Of a stretch of DNA of 64,000 nucleotides, positions 1 to 38,700 are shown piece by piece. Where the stretch lies: NCBI RefSeq assembly GCF_034702125.1, contig NC_085858.1:56182779-56246778 (forward strand). The letters run 5' to 3'. How positions within the stretch are numbered: the first letter of the stretch is position 1; every line of letters begins with the position of its first letter. The notes beneath the pieces were generated by a model. The model saw nothing but the letters and a program-made list of their open reading frames with translations, ran no database searches and was not told where the DNA came from. A program made the translations under genes and the position numbers. The stretch is from Engraulis encrasicolus (lineage: Eukaryota > Chordata > Actinopteri > Clupeiformes > Engraulidae).

Positions 1-1213
1 AAGGATTGCCCGATAGCCTGACTTAACACTCACAGCTTTCCTAAAAAGCATTTGCTACTCTACAGTACTGACTAATTTACCCATTTTCACAGTTCTTTTG
101 TTTTCGTTTTCTTTTCTTTTTCATTTGCCACCACATTTGCAAGTTAATTGTAGCTCCCGCAATGACGCCCACCTCCGCTTGCTGTTGCCTCTTGACTTGC
201 GGAACCCTCCTGTGGTAATTGGCTAGCCTCTTTTAGCCATGGGAAACCACCGAGCAGGAAGCGCTGCACGGGCACAGGCCTAGCTGCTTTCAGCTCCGAG
301 GTTATTTATAAATTCCCTGCCTCGAGTCACACTTGTGTGGTAGACTAATGTCTACAGGGTTTACATGCGGGCAGAATGGCGGCTGCCCACCAGCACAGTA
401 TGCAACAGTATTGACCCACCGCAGGTGTTGTTGTGGCAAAATCACCTCAGCATGGAAGAGACCCAACAACCCCCCTCTACCCCCATATGGCCCTCTGTAG
501 CACTCCATCCTCTTCAAGTGCAGAATGTTAGCCGAATGCTCTAGCACAGGGGTGGGGAACCTAAGTCTCGAGGGCCGTTTGCGGCCGTTGAGGACGTTTT
601 ATCCGGCCCCGATATAATTTTAATGTTATTCAGCTTCACATGAAATATGACATATTTTGTAAAGGAAACTTAGAAAATGCATTTGCAATACAATTACGTT
701 ATATTCAGGGAACCTAGAGAAGGTGCTGTTTGTTAAAAAGGTGGCTACCTTCAATATAGGCCTAAAGTGAAGGGGTCCTGGTTTGTGTTCATAGTACGGC
801 CCTCTGAGGACTTTTACGGCCATCGGATGAATTTGAAGTGGCCCTCGAATGAAAAAGGTTCTCCACCCCTGCTGTAGCAACTCTGCAATTCAGTATATCT
901 GTGGCCTAGGCCATTGAGTGACTTAGAGACATTGACAAGAGTTTTAAACTCAGTTCTAAAGCTCACTGAGAGCCAGTGGAGTGATATGATCTCTTTTCTT
1001 TATTTTGGTTAAAATTCTAGCCGCAGCATTTTGGATTAGTTGAACCTGCCTTTTGGAGAATTGGGGTATTGCAATAATTCTACAGGAAATGAAAGCATGG
1101 ATTCATTTTTCCAGATCCTGTTTGGATAAAAAAAACCTTCAATAGCTATTGTCCTAAGATGCCAAAAATAAAAGTGTTACTGTTCTTTTTTCTCTTGAAA
1201 TCCTTTCTCACAG
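1..1213. other. Intron of the SDR42E gene; no exon seen outside the MITE
   Basis: Upstream of the first visible exon I see the 547-871 MITE and otherwise unassigned sequence; the missing 5' exons must lie left of the window. Confidence 0.5.
547..871. mobile_element. hAT-type MITE, 325 bp
   Basis: Ends CAGGGGTGGGGAACC and GGTTCTCCACCCCTG, nearly perfect inverted repeats. Flanks CTCTAGCA (539-546) and CTGTAGCA (872-879) are an 8-bp target duplication with one mismatch. Non-coding; lies in the SDR42E intron at the left edge. Confidence 0.85.
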
Positions 1214-12783
<11,570 letters not shown>

Positions 12784-12896
12784 TGTTGACCACCCAGCGG
12801 CGAAAATATGAAGGCACGCAAGACACAGTCACCGAACACACTGACTGACGCAAGCGCGCGTGCACACACACACGCACACACACACACGCGCGCGCG

Positions 12897-14253
<1,357 letters not shown>

Positions 14254-14606
14254 AGGGACACTGTGTGAGATTTTTAGTTGTTTATTTCCAGAATTCATGC
14301 TGCCCATTCACTAATGTTACCTTTTTCATGAATACTTACTACCAGCATCAAAGTCTAAGTATTCATTATGAAAAATTGCAGTTTTCATACATGAAAAGTG
14401 GGATCTTCTCCATGGTCCGCCATTTTGAATTTCCAAAAATAGCTATTTTTAGCTGCAAAAATGACTGTACTTGGACCATACTAGAAAATATTTGTTTATT
14501 ACTAGTAAACTTCCATGTAAATATCAAATTTGGCAATAGGCAGCCCAGTTTCAATGAGCAGCATAGTTGCAGTACCTTTTTTGACCATTTCCTGCACAGT
14601 GTCCCT
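14254..14606 (-). mobile_element. TTAA-flanked MITE, uninterrupted copy
   Basis: Starts AGGGACACTGTG after TTAA at 14250-14253 and ends CACAGTGTCCCT before a decayed TTGA. Reverse orientation to 7370-8065. It shows the empty site of the palindromic insertion (GTAAGTATTCATG in the other orientation). A more decayed copy seems to follow at about 14630-14930. Confidence 0.85.
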
Positions 14607-14930
14607 TTGAAGATAGCGTATGGGAGATATAGCAGTTTATTTCCAGAATGTATGCTGCCCTTTCACAAAGCCTTTTCCATAAATATTTTCCACCCCATCA
14701 AGTATTCATTATGACTTGGAAATGTACACTTTTAGTTTTCATAAATGAATAGGGGATAGGTGGATCTTCTCCACCATTGCACCCCAGGCATCTTTGGCTG
14801 CAAAGCTTACTGCATGTTGCTCAGACTAGTGAATATTAGTTATTTGCGTAATTAAATATAATTATTCTTGAAAAGATTAAAATGGGAATGGGCAGCATAT
14901 ATGTTTGAAAATAAACGACTAAAATGTCAA

Positions 14931-15819
14931 TATGGTGTGTGTGGTATGAGATTATGTATCTTGGCACATACGTAGTAGTCAGACACAGACATTAACCAGC
15001 ACTACTAACATACATTAACATCTTTCATGTATAGTTTTTAATGTGCAAAAGAGACTGTATTTATAAATGTAAAATTGAATGTATAATCTATTTAACTACG
15101 ATATATTCAAATAATGTCTTGTAAAAAAATAAAATAAAGGGCCCCGTTATATAAGCTTACTCTCAGCTTTACTTGGGGACCCTCTCCTCCGTGCTGTTAC
15201 ACTTTGTATGTCTGATGTAATTGGAAGATGAATGATGTTGTGCATAAATAAATTCATTCACAATTAGAAGGAAAAATGTATACCAAATTATGAGATGTTT
15301 GTGTTGCTTTTGAAGTACTGTAGATTTTGTGTGTGTTTTCAGGGCAAGGTTTGCCACAATATGTTTCACATGGAGGACTGTTCTGCGTTAGTAGTATAGA
15401 CTCACTACAGTATTTCGCTTAACTTCAGATACGTGTGTTATGCTGTATTTTGTCTGTCCATTCTGTACATCCTAATAGTAATAGTCATGATAGCAGGTTT
15501 TTATAAGTTTTTTTTCATGATTAAACAAAGATGATATATAATTTGGAGTGGATTTTGGTGTCCTTAACTTGTCAGCTGATTTGTTTTTATGAAAACAAGA
15601 AGCTTATCTGTCTTTTCCGATACAGCAATGTACTTTCATTTTGGAGCAATACCTAAAGTGCAGTTCCCTTGAATAGAAAATCTGAAGATTCCCTGCTGTT
15701 TCAGGTATTTGGTTGTGTCAATATTTACAGCCACAAAAACACTCTGAATAATCGCCGCTAGGGGGCAGTCTTTGTTACTCATCTATCCACTGGTTGGCCC
15801 CCAAACAGTACATACACAC
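14931..15819. other. Intergenic, unassigned
   Basis: A/T-rich sequence between the convergent SDR42E and cdr2 genes; nothing recognised. Confidence 0.4.
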
Positions 15820-16300
15820 CATAGAGGTAGAAAATAACACTAGAGAGGACACAGCAATTTGCGACAGCACTGGGAAATGGCAGCTGGAGCTTCCCAACTT
15901 CCGTAGGTAGTGTAGGTACTTTCAGGCAATGCAAGTCAATGGAGAACACGCCCACAACTGTCAAGAAATTAACTAAAACTGTGTAAATATGAAGTAACAC
16001 TTTAATCAAAGACCAGATTTGAAATGTCAGGCTAAATATCTACTTAAATCATATGAGTCGATAAAATTCATTTAAAAATCAAATAATATATTTTATGAAC
16101 ATAATTAGCAACACACTTCAACTATTGTCCTTGTATAGTGTGTTGATGGACATTTTCACATGATTAAGCCATTTTTGACAGAGGTGAGCCTCGTTCTCCG
16201 TTAATTTCCATTTCTCTGATCTACCTACAGATAATGGCCGCTACAGATTGCCGTAAAAAGGGGGGCGGGGTCCTCTCTAGTGTTATTTTCTACCTCTATG
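15820..16300. mobile_element. hAT-type MITE, 481 bp
   Basis: Perfect target duplication ATACACAC at 15812-15819 and 16301-16308. Inverted ends begin CATAGAGGTAGAAAATAACA and extend about 31 bp to GAGAGGAC, almost identical at both ends, which suggests a fairly young insertion. Confidence 0.92.
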
Positions 16301-16308
16301 ATACACAC

Positions 16309-18962
16309 GTTTGTTTCTGTTAATTGTGGGGACCTTCCCATTGACTCCCATTCATATCTAACTAAATTATGTCTAACTGTGCCCTCATCAAAACAAACCC
16401 CGACCCTAAACTGTCAGTAAAGAAATTATTTTGTACTTATACAGTAGTTTTGTCCAGGGTGCGATTTGTCAAAAAAACAGAAGGGGAGCTATGTTTCAGA
16501 TTTCAATATCAATGGAATTACATTAAACTGTGATTATCATGTAGAAAAAGTGGCAACATCAAAAGAGGGGACAGTACCCCCCATCCCCCCCTAAAAATCA
16601 CACCCTGGTTTTATCAATTACAACAAAATGGCCAAGAAAAACACTGTTGAATTTGTGGGGATTCGGTCCCAAAAAAGGACCCTTTGTTTTTGTGTACTAA
16701 TGGGAACTTTTGGAGGCCACAAAGGTATATAACCAAGCACGCACACAGTTAGGGATGCTTTTAAATATATTTTATTTTTGTATCATATATTAGCAGGCAT
16801 GACAATTTCAATGTATAGGATGTTACTGCTTATATCAAAAAGCTATGCTACAATCTTTGAAAAAGTGTCAAAAAAAACCAAAATACAAATGCTTTAAATG
16901 CATTTGAAGTGACAAGTGAGTCCTAATTGAAATGAAAGGCAGTTGAAGTATAACTTAATCCAATTTACCCCTTACATACTTACTTACCAACACTGACAGC
17001 AAAACCCTGTATGCAATCTACAGATGAACATGCACCTGGATTTTCCGTTAATTAAATGTCCCAAAACGTCTTTCCCAATTTTTGCGTGCAATGCACCCAA
17101 GAGCTGTCTGTACTGCAGCACTATAAAGAACTACAAAGGCATTTCATATGCAGACATTACAGAACACACATCAGAAAACTAACAAAATCTTGTGACCCAT
17201 TCTCCCCCCATTCACCTTCCACACTTTCTTGGACAAATGGAAATGAAAAAGTAAAAAGAAAAAAAACACTAATAAGAAAACTAAAGAGACAACTTGACAT
17301 TTCTACGACATTTTTTGTTTTCAACAGAAATAAATCCCACCCACCTCCAACATGTGCCAAGAAAATGCTCGAGAGTGGAGTGGTGGAGACCATCCAAGAT
17401 TGCGTGCTTCACACCTCACTGAACCATTAATCCACTTTCTTACGCCACACAACAACAATTACCTGACAAATCCTTTCCAAGCCCTTTTTCTTTCACCGAC
17501 GTCCGCATTCCTCTATTCTTTAAATCACGCAATGGCTGCCTTCTAAACATCCCCCTCCTTACTACTCAGTTTTGTTTTCTCCTGTGAAAATTAAAGTACA
17601 CATTTATAACATTGCGACATTGCAATTTAATACAGCAACACTGGAATGAACAAATGTTTACCAAAACAAAACAAAAATCTCACCCCATTTTAGCTTCAAG
17701 TGGACAGCTACAAAATGCTGTATTCCTTATCCAGCTCTTTTTTAATCCAGCGTTTCAGATTATGCTTGTTGTGTAATGCTGGCTGAGGGAGAGTGTGCCA
17801 AAGTTAATTTCTGCCGCCACTAAGTAACTTACAGAGCTAAGTCTGGCCTGCGATTTACTTATGAGAACAAGAACTTCGAAAGTCTGAATTGAGTAACGAT
17901 TGTAAACATATTGGAGAAAAAATAAGGTAGAAAATAAATAGAATCTCTTTCCTATGTATACGAATGTATTCAAAATAAATAATAAATAATAAAGAGAAAT
18001 GATTTTCGTGATGTGAAAAGCTGAACAGCCTCTTCCTGATAGTCATGTATAAAAAGATCTGCTTGTTTATCTGTGTTTACGAGACGGTGTATACATCATG
18101 TAACACTTGAACAGTCTATCTGGCTTCTGGACATTGGACTGGATTCTCATCACCACTATCCTTAAAGTAACTCATCAGAGTGGTATTCCATGAACATGGT
18201 TAAGTTACAAACCTGGCTAAATTGACCAACAGGAAGTGGTAAATCTGCTAAAAGATAGCCCACAGATGTGATTTCGTTGAGAAAATGAGGCATCCAGGCT
18301 CTTCTATTAGAGGAGTTACCACTACCTCAAGGTTAAGGTAACCTTGTTCACTTCTAAGCCAGGTTCTTGGAATACTCCAGCTGCGTCGTCATTCACATTT
18401 ACTACAGGAACCTATAGCACGGATTATAAGCAAGCCAGCCACACATGCCGATCTGCCTCTCTATGCCTGCCTGTGTCGTCCAGTCTCAAAACACTTCCAT
18501 CATACTACTCTACTTATCAATCAAGTGCAAATAATACTTCATTACATTCATTGGCTTCTAAGCTTGTTTTCCTTGTGTGTGTATACACCGCAGGCATGCT
18601 TATGTAAGGTCTATTTTGTGTTTTACTAAACTCAATCCACTTTGCACGGAACCTTACAGATACACAAAATGTGAGGGCTCCAACCCTTTACGTGGTCAAA
18701 AGCCTGCACAGCACCCAGCTTAGCAAAAGCAGACAATGCCATTTCACTTGCGACTGTACTGTAGATGTTATGTCCAAGTCAAACAACAACAAAAAAGTTG
18801 CCTCCACTGAGAGCTCCCCAGACAGCTTGTCCAGTGAGTCCATATGCAAGAAGCCTAGAGTAAGCTGCAGTCCCAGTCCCAGCCCCACGACAGGGCAAAG
18901 AGGGACGAGCTCTCCAAGCTGCACAGACAAGCGATCCCCTCGACCACATGGGTCAGGAGGAG
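16309..18962. other. Intergenic / 3' UTR side of cdr2
   Basis: 16310-16740 resembles a degenerate fish repeat (GTGGGGACCTTCCCATTGAC, then GGGACAGTACCCCCC). The rest, including the presumed cdr2 3' UTR just left of 18963, shows no coding feature. A possible minus-strand poly(A) signal (TTTATT on plus) is at about 16774, too distant to be convincing. Confidence 0.4.
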
Positions 18963-32238
<13,276 letters not shown>

Positions 32239-32768
32239 TTTAACGGTGATGCCGCCCGGTGTCCAGCCAACACACTTAACTCCACCAGCTGTTTTGTCCT
32301 CTAACTTCTTCGTTCATCCCACTGGGTTTACATCGTATTGCCTCAGTCACTCACAACATCCTGCGCACCCCCGGCGTCTCCAGCAACGTGGCAAACTCCT
32401 CCACTCCTAAAGGACTGTCCCTGAGGCGAAGAAGTACATTCTGAAGGAGGAAGAAGAGAAGCTTACTTGACACACCATCGACCAATGATTAGTCAAACGG
32501 GCGGGGCATATCCAAACAACCAATCCTAGGCAATGTTGATGTAGTCAGATGGTATCGTGGCTATTCCTTCTTCCGCGTTTAGACTGAGCATGCAGAATGA
32601 AATATGCATTTTCTTGAAGTAGTTTCCAAAACACGAGTGGAGATGATAGGCTTCTCTCCAGGATGCTCCTCGAAAGTGGTGTAAAACTTTAAAACTCATT
32701 TTATTGCGCGCGTATGAGGAGCGCACGTGGTTATTGACAGCTGTATTGGGACGGGAACCGGGGTAACG
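32239..32768. promoter_or_regulatory. Shared bidirectional promoter of cdr2 and the MFSD13 gene
   Basis: The two start codons are 530 bp apart on opposite strands. The middle has CCAAT at 32482-32486, a GC box GGGCGGGGC at 32499-32507 and CCAAT at 32520-32524, 38 bp apart, and no TATA box. This is a typical NF-Y/Sp1 bidirectional arrangement; function is inferred. Confidence 0.7.
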
Positions 32769-35700
32769 ATGAATTCGGACAGAGGCGCACGGTGGTGGTG
32801 CTGTGGACCCTTCGCCTTGGTGAGGCTCCTGTCAAGGTGTGTAGGTGCGCACCCAGCCGCGGTGGCCTACGCGATGACATCTGTTGGCGCGAGCATGATG
32901 AACAGTATATTCAGCTTCTACTATGTGAAGCTTTTCCTGAACAAGTATGGCATATCAGAGGGAGACTTTCACCAATCTCAAGTGAGTACAAATACCAACG
33001 TACAGTGCCATTGATTGCGCAGATCAAAATGATACTGTTACAACTGCGGATTTGTTTTGTAAGATATTTGGTTACCTCAGTGATATAGCTCTAAAGTGGT
33101 AAGCTTTTGATGTGTGGGTGTGTGCCTAAATGAAAGCTCATCCAGTTCATCTGAGCCACAAGAGTTTAATTGTAAGCAACTGCAGTTTTTTGGAAGCACT
33201 TTTTTGCAAACTCTAAAAAGAAGACTAGTTGCCTACAATTTAACTCTTGTGAGAAAACAGGAAGGCATATTGTATGACAAAACTGTGTTATTCATCATGG
33301 GTGTGGTGGTTGTAGTCATACAGTTCAGTTCACTCACTAGTATTGTGCTTCCTCCTCCCCAAACAGGTAGTCTACATGATCTGGAACGCGCTGAACGACC
33401 CCTTGTTTGGCTACCTGCAGGACAACTCTCGCGTGCCCTGCTGCTCCCGCCGACGCCTCTCCATCCTGTATGGCGCGCCCTTCTACTCCCTGGCCTTCCT
33501 GCTGGCCTGGTTCCCCTGGCGCGTCTACGAGTCAGGGGACTGGCTCTGCGGCCTGCACCTGATGGTCACCCTGTGTGCCTTCGACGGCATGCTGACCTTC
33601 GTCCTGCTGGCCCAGTGCGCCCTCTTTGCCGAGATCTCGGGGCACCACCAGAACCGACTGCGGCTGATCCAGTACAGCCAGATGGCGTCGCTGCTGGGCT
33701 CGTCCAGTGTGCTGTTCTGCGGCCTGGTCTCGGAGAACATGGAGGACTTTGGGGCGTTCCAGAGCTTCTGCATGGTGGTGGCGGTGGTGGCCTGCTGCTG
33801 CATGCTCTACACTGGCCTGAACAGCGAGAGCCGCTTCGACAGCAAGGAGCACGACATCCCGTTGCGTGGGCCCTCCTCCCCCACGTCCTCATCCTCATCT
33901 TCGTCATCATCTTCCTCCCAGCCCCAGCTCTCCTTCTCCTCAGTGTTCACCATGACGTGGCAGATCCTCAACAACCAGGACTTCCAGCGCTTTGTCTTCA
34001 TGAACTTCTTCCAGGTCTTCATGGTGGCCTTCTGCAACAACTTCACCATGATCTTCGTGGAGCACCTGATCCCGCCGCACGTGCTGCCCTCGTGGGTCAA
34101 AAGCCTGATGTACGGGGCCGGCTTCATCTGTCCACAGGTACGCCGTAGACAGGGACGGATCATGACTCCATGGGCCCCTGGGTCAGACAACAAGAAAGGG
34201 CCCCCTCCAGATGTTAGAGACCCTATATTGTTGGGCATTCAGGTGTTTGTCCCCTGAAAATATGTGAAAATAGAGCTGTGAAAAGTGTGATTGTACACAA
34301 CATGAGAATGAAATTGAGAGGATTGGGCTTCAGGGCCCTCTGGACTCTTGGGCCCCTGGGCCTGGGCCCGGTAGGCCCTTGCAGTAATCCATCCTTGGCC
34401 GTAGAGGGGTGCTTCATTTGAGGAGGGAGGGTTTTGCCTCCAGTCCTTCTAGAACAGCAGTGGTTCTCAACTTTTTTGAACAAACACCCCCTTGACCTCG
34501 TCATAAGCCTCCCAACGCCCCCTTGATCTCGTCATAAGCCTCCCAAAACCCCTTGCCCCCGTTAGTTTTGAAAACTAAAATAGACTAATGCCCCCCAATG
34601 GTAACTAAGCCCCGCCCCCACTCAGTTGTATACTTCTCACCCCACTTACTTAACTGTGATATACAGTACATGGGTTTGCCGTGTTTGTAAACACGATGTT
34701 GTGAGTAGGGGCAAGACACTGGCAGCCAACCACATGAGCTATTTTTTGACCGACAGTGGTTTCCAACAATCAGCGGTCGAGTTGTGCACAGCTAGTTTCG
34801 CACAGTCAGGTTAAAACAAAAATGTAGAACCCATGTATACAGTACAGTATACTATATACAGTACATGTTGTGCTCATTTCCCTTAAAGGGATTGTGCAGC
34901 CTAACTGGAATTGCAGGGTTCCAACAATGCCAATGCCTGACTGGAAGGATGTGCTATTGACACCATTGTGTTCTGCAATTCACTTTTTGTGTGCGGAGCA
35001 CGTGTAGCCCTTTCTTGCTTCCTCCCTACTGTATAACAGGCCACTGAGGTGGAACTGAGATGCAAAACAATTATACATTTGACCGGATAAGATGTCACAC
35101 CCAGAACTATTGTCAAAGAGACACCAATGATTATTATTATGTTAAAATCACTAGAGCGAAGCTTATCTGGAAGGTTGTTGAAGTTTTTTTTAGATCTACA
35201 ATTACTTGTCTTTTGACTTCCTTTTCAGACCCCACCCATGAAGACTTAAATAATGTTTGTGTAAACAGTTCAACTTCTCTGGAGCAATAAAAAAAAGTTT
35301 TAGGGTCAGGTGTTGCCTAGTAGATTAGCGAAGGGATTGGCAGGGAGTTGCCTGTTTGGAGTAGGTTTGAATACTAGTAGTAGGTTCTGTAAAATGCCAG
35401 GAGAGGCTTTGCTTGATTCATTCCCCACAATGCCCCAGGGACTGCACCTAATAAGCAATGTAAACTCTGTAACGTGTTCTGCTCACCTAATGCAGTATGA
35501 AAAAAACAAAATAAATAATTAAATAAATGAAATAACTTCAGTAAACCAAAATAAGTGAAAAAAGTCAAACAGTATTCCCATTAAGAGCCATGATTTCTTG
35601 TCTACTCTTTGAAAGGGCCTCATGTACACAGTGTTCCACATTGTATTCATTATGTTTGCACAAATTTAAGGATGCACAAATTACATCAACTTGTGAAAGG

Positions 35701-38700
35701 TGGGGCACAAAAAAAGATAGTGTGGCACGGCCTATGCCAAGGGGGCCTTGACTGAAATCTACCGGTATATAATGTGATGATCTTGCTCTCCTGTGTCCCC
35801 CCTTTTTCTGAGGTGCCCTGGAGCAAGGCACCTGTCCCCACACTGCTCCAGGGACCAATAACCTGTAATATCTGTAAGTTGCTTTGGATTTAAGCGTCAG
35901 CTAAGTGTAACATAATGTAATGTAAAACGGAGAGAGAGAGTAAAAGGGTTAAAGGGTGAGCAGTGGGTCTTGATAAATGGTCAACTTAATGTAATGTAAT
36001 GTAATGTAATGTAATCTCCTTGCTGTGTCCTACTGTGTCCCCAGATCCTGGTAGCCAGGGCCTGCTGCAGCACCTGCAGTGTAACGTAACGTAACGTAAC
36101 GTACAGTAATGTAAAAAGGAGAGATGGGCACTGCGGAAGGATCAGCTAAGTGTAACGAGTAATGTAATGTAATCTTGTTCTCCTGTGTCCCCAGATCCTG
36201 GTAGCCAGGGCCTGCTGCAGCACCTGCAGTGTAACGTAACGTAACGTACAGTAATGTAAAAAGGACAGATGGGCAATGTGGAAGAATCAGCTACGTGTAA
36301 CGAGTAATGTAATGTAATCTTGGTCTCCTGTGTCCCCAGATCCTGGTGCTGAGTAGCCAGGGCCTGCTGCAGCAGTGTGGCTACTACCGCCTCATCCTCA
36401 TGACCTTCCACGTGGTGGCGGCAGGGGCGGCCATGATGCTCCTGATGGGCCGCACACACTACTACCTGCTGGCCTTCTTCCTCACCGGCAACATGTACGC
36501 AGCGCACGCACACCACACCAGAGAGAGTAGAGAGAGAGAGGTTCCATTGGCCCATTGTTTCCGGGTTCTATTATTGCAAGGGGGAGGGGGGGAAATCCCC
36601 CTTTAGGCAGACCTTGGCAGACCTAAGGACTGTTCTATTCAATGCTAGGAGCATTATGACACGCCCCTTTAGGCAGACCGGAACCTGGTCACGTTAGGTG
36701 CCCATAGAAACCTATTACACTGGCATATCTCTATACTTAAGGAATCTCTGCACCACACCACACAGGCAGGCCTCAGGGTTGCCACATGAGACTGATGCTT
36801 TCCGGCCCAAAAATGTCCAAAACCCGCCTGGAGCCACTAAATCCCGCCCAATTTGAAATGCTCGTTCTGTTTACGAAACGAAAGTTCGAGAGAAGCGTAA
36901 TGAAATTTGGAATGCCTAATATACCACCTACATTCTGTTCTCCACTCAACTGTCATTTACCTGAATTAGTGCGAAAAGATAGGCACATTTAACCATCTGT
37001 ATCTCATTCTCAACTCTGCCGTCATTCGCTGGAATTTCTGCGCACTGAAAATTTGGAACGCCCCTTAATTAAATATCCAGCATTTATTCTCCACTCACCT
37101 GTCTCCAGTCAGAAATTTTCTTTCTCGCTCGTCCCACCACCTCCCCTTTCGCCTCCCTTCTACCGCTGTTCGATCGATTCGTCAGGTGTCTTGCAATACG
37201 CCACATAATCTATCTCAACTTCTCAAGTGCAGTGGTCCCTGCGGACCCCGTGAAGCACTTAGATGATCTGTTCACCGCGTGGACAGCCACTCTTCTGCGA
37301 GAGCGGCACGATCACAAGAAGTCCATTCTCCAGCGAGAAAGAAGATGCCGGTGTTTCGCCCTAGCTTTCCTCCAGTTCACCCCGCTCCATTGCTCTCCTA
37401 CCATCATCCACCGGGGGGTGTCCGCTCAGAGTTCACACATATCTGCCGGTGCAGATACTGCCCGAGCTCTCAGTGGCGCCCCGTACTCCCAAGCTCGAGA
37501 ATGTTTGCTGCATAGACATTTCTCGGCCGTGGCAGTACTTCAGCACCACGGCCAGCGATCTTGCCCAATACGCCACGTAATCTCTCAGCTTCTTCAGTGC
37601 AGTGGTCCCTGCGGACCCCGTGAAGCACTTTGATCATCAGTCCACCGCGTGGACAGCCACTCTCCTGCGAGAGTTTGTTCTTGAGTGCAGTGGTCGCTGC
37701 CGACCCCGTGAAGCACTTCGATGATCAGTCCACCGCGTGGACAACCACTCTCCTGCGAGAGTCCATTCTCCAGCGAGAACGAAGATATATGCAAACATGC
37801 TTAATCCAAATTTCAGAGAGTGAACTATTGAACTAAATTCTGTTGATTTCTATTGCCACAAACATGCAGAAAATGCTATCCATTTTTACCCACAGGCGGC
37901 TATCCTAAGCAGCCAATTGGGCAGGAAATCGCCCTATCTGGCTACATTGGCAGCCCTGGCCAGCCATTTGCCTTTTTCCCTTTAATATTTGGGTCAATTA
38001 CTTTTTTGGGGGGGCTCAGGCGTCAGGTGATACATTGACATCGAAAGCCCTTAAATTAATTCATAATTAGTCATTAATTAATGTACTGCAATGAATATGC
38101 TTCTTCAGAAAGTAAAAGGCCTACCATACTTTATAGGTCTACTGCAATTTGTACCTACTAATTGACTAAATATTCTGATTCATAGGTAGATCAAATAATT
38201 GCTGAAACCTCTGTGACTGACTTATAATAGGATTTAGCAGAAAGAATATGTGGTAGAACATGCTTTCTCAATCTGGTTTGTTGATCTCTGTTACCGGATC
38301 ACATGTATAATGGGTTGCATACCAGCTGTCAGTATGGACATGAAATATGACACAGGTGCCTATAGGTTTTGTTTCCATGTTGTTACTAGTACATTGTTGG
38401 GTTTTGTGATCCTGTCATGTGGCAGTTGAGTTGGAAGCCAACAGAGGGAGAACAAAGGGTTCAGTTGTCCTAGGCCCAGGGACAGAGGGGTCCCAGTATT
38501 GTTTCCTCATTACACTCTGTGTATTGGGTTAGGGGGGGGGGTTCAGATCACTTTGTCCTGGGCCCAGCCAAAGCTGTCAGCGGCCCTGGCTGTTGCCATG
38601 TTATCTTAAGAGAATCAGCAAGCGTCAGAGAGTATTGTACACATGTAGAACTCACATGCCTAGTAGTGTCATTTCTCAGAAGTGGTAGCTGTGCTATTTT

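Noticed and set aside
17056..17430. 124-codon frame with start
   Set aside because: A/T-rich intergenic DNA, no recognisable domain and overlapped by a frame on the other strand.
33114..34148. 344-codon plus-strand frame overlapping the MFSD13 exon 2
   Set aside because: Alternative frame of a GC-rich exon; the +1 frame carries the conserved MFSD13 sequence and fits the splice phases.
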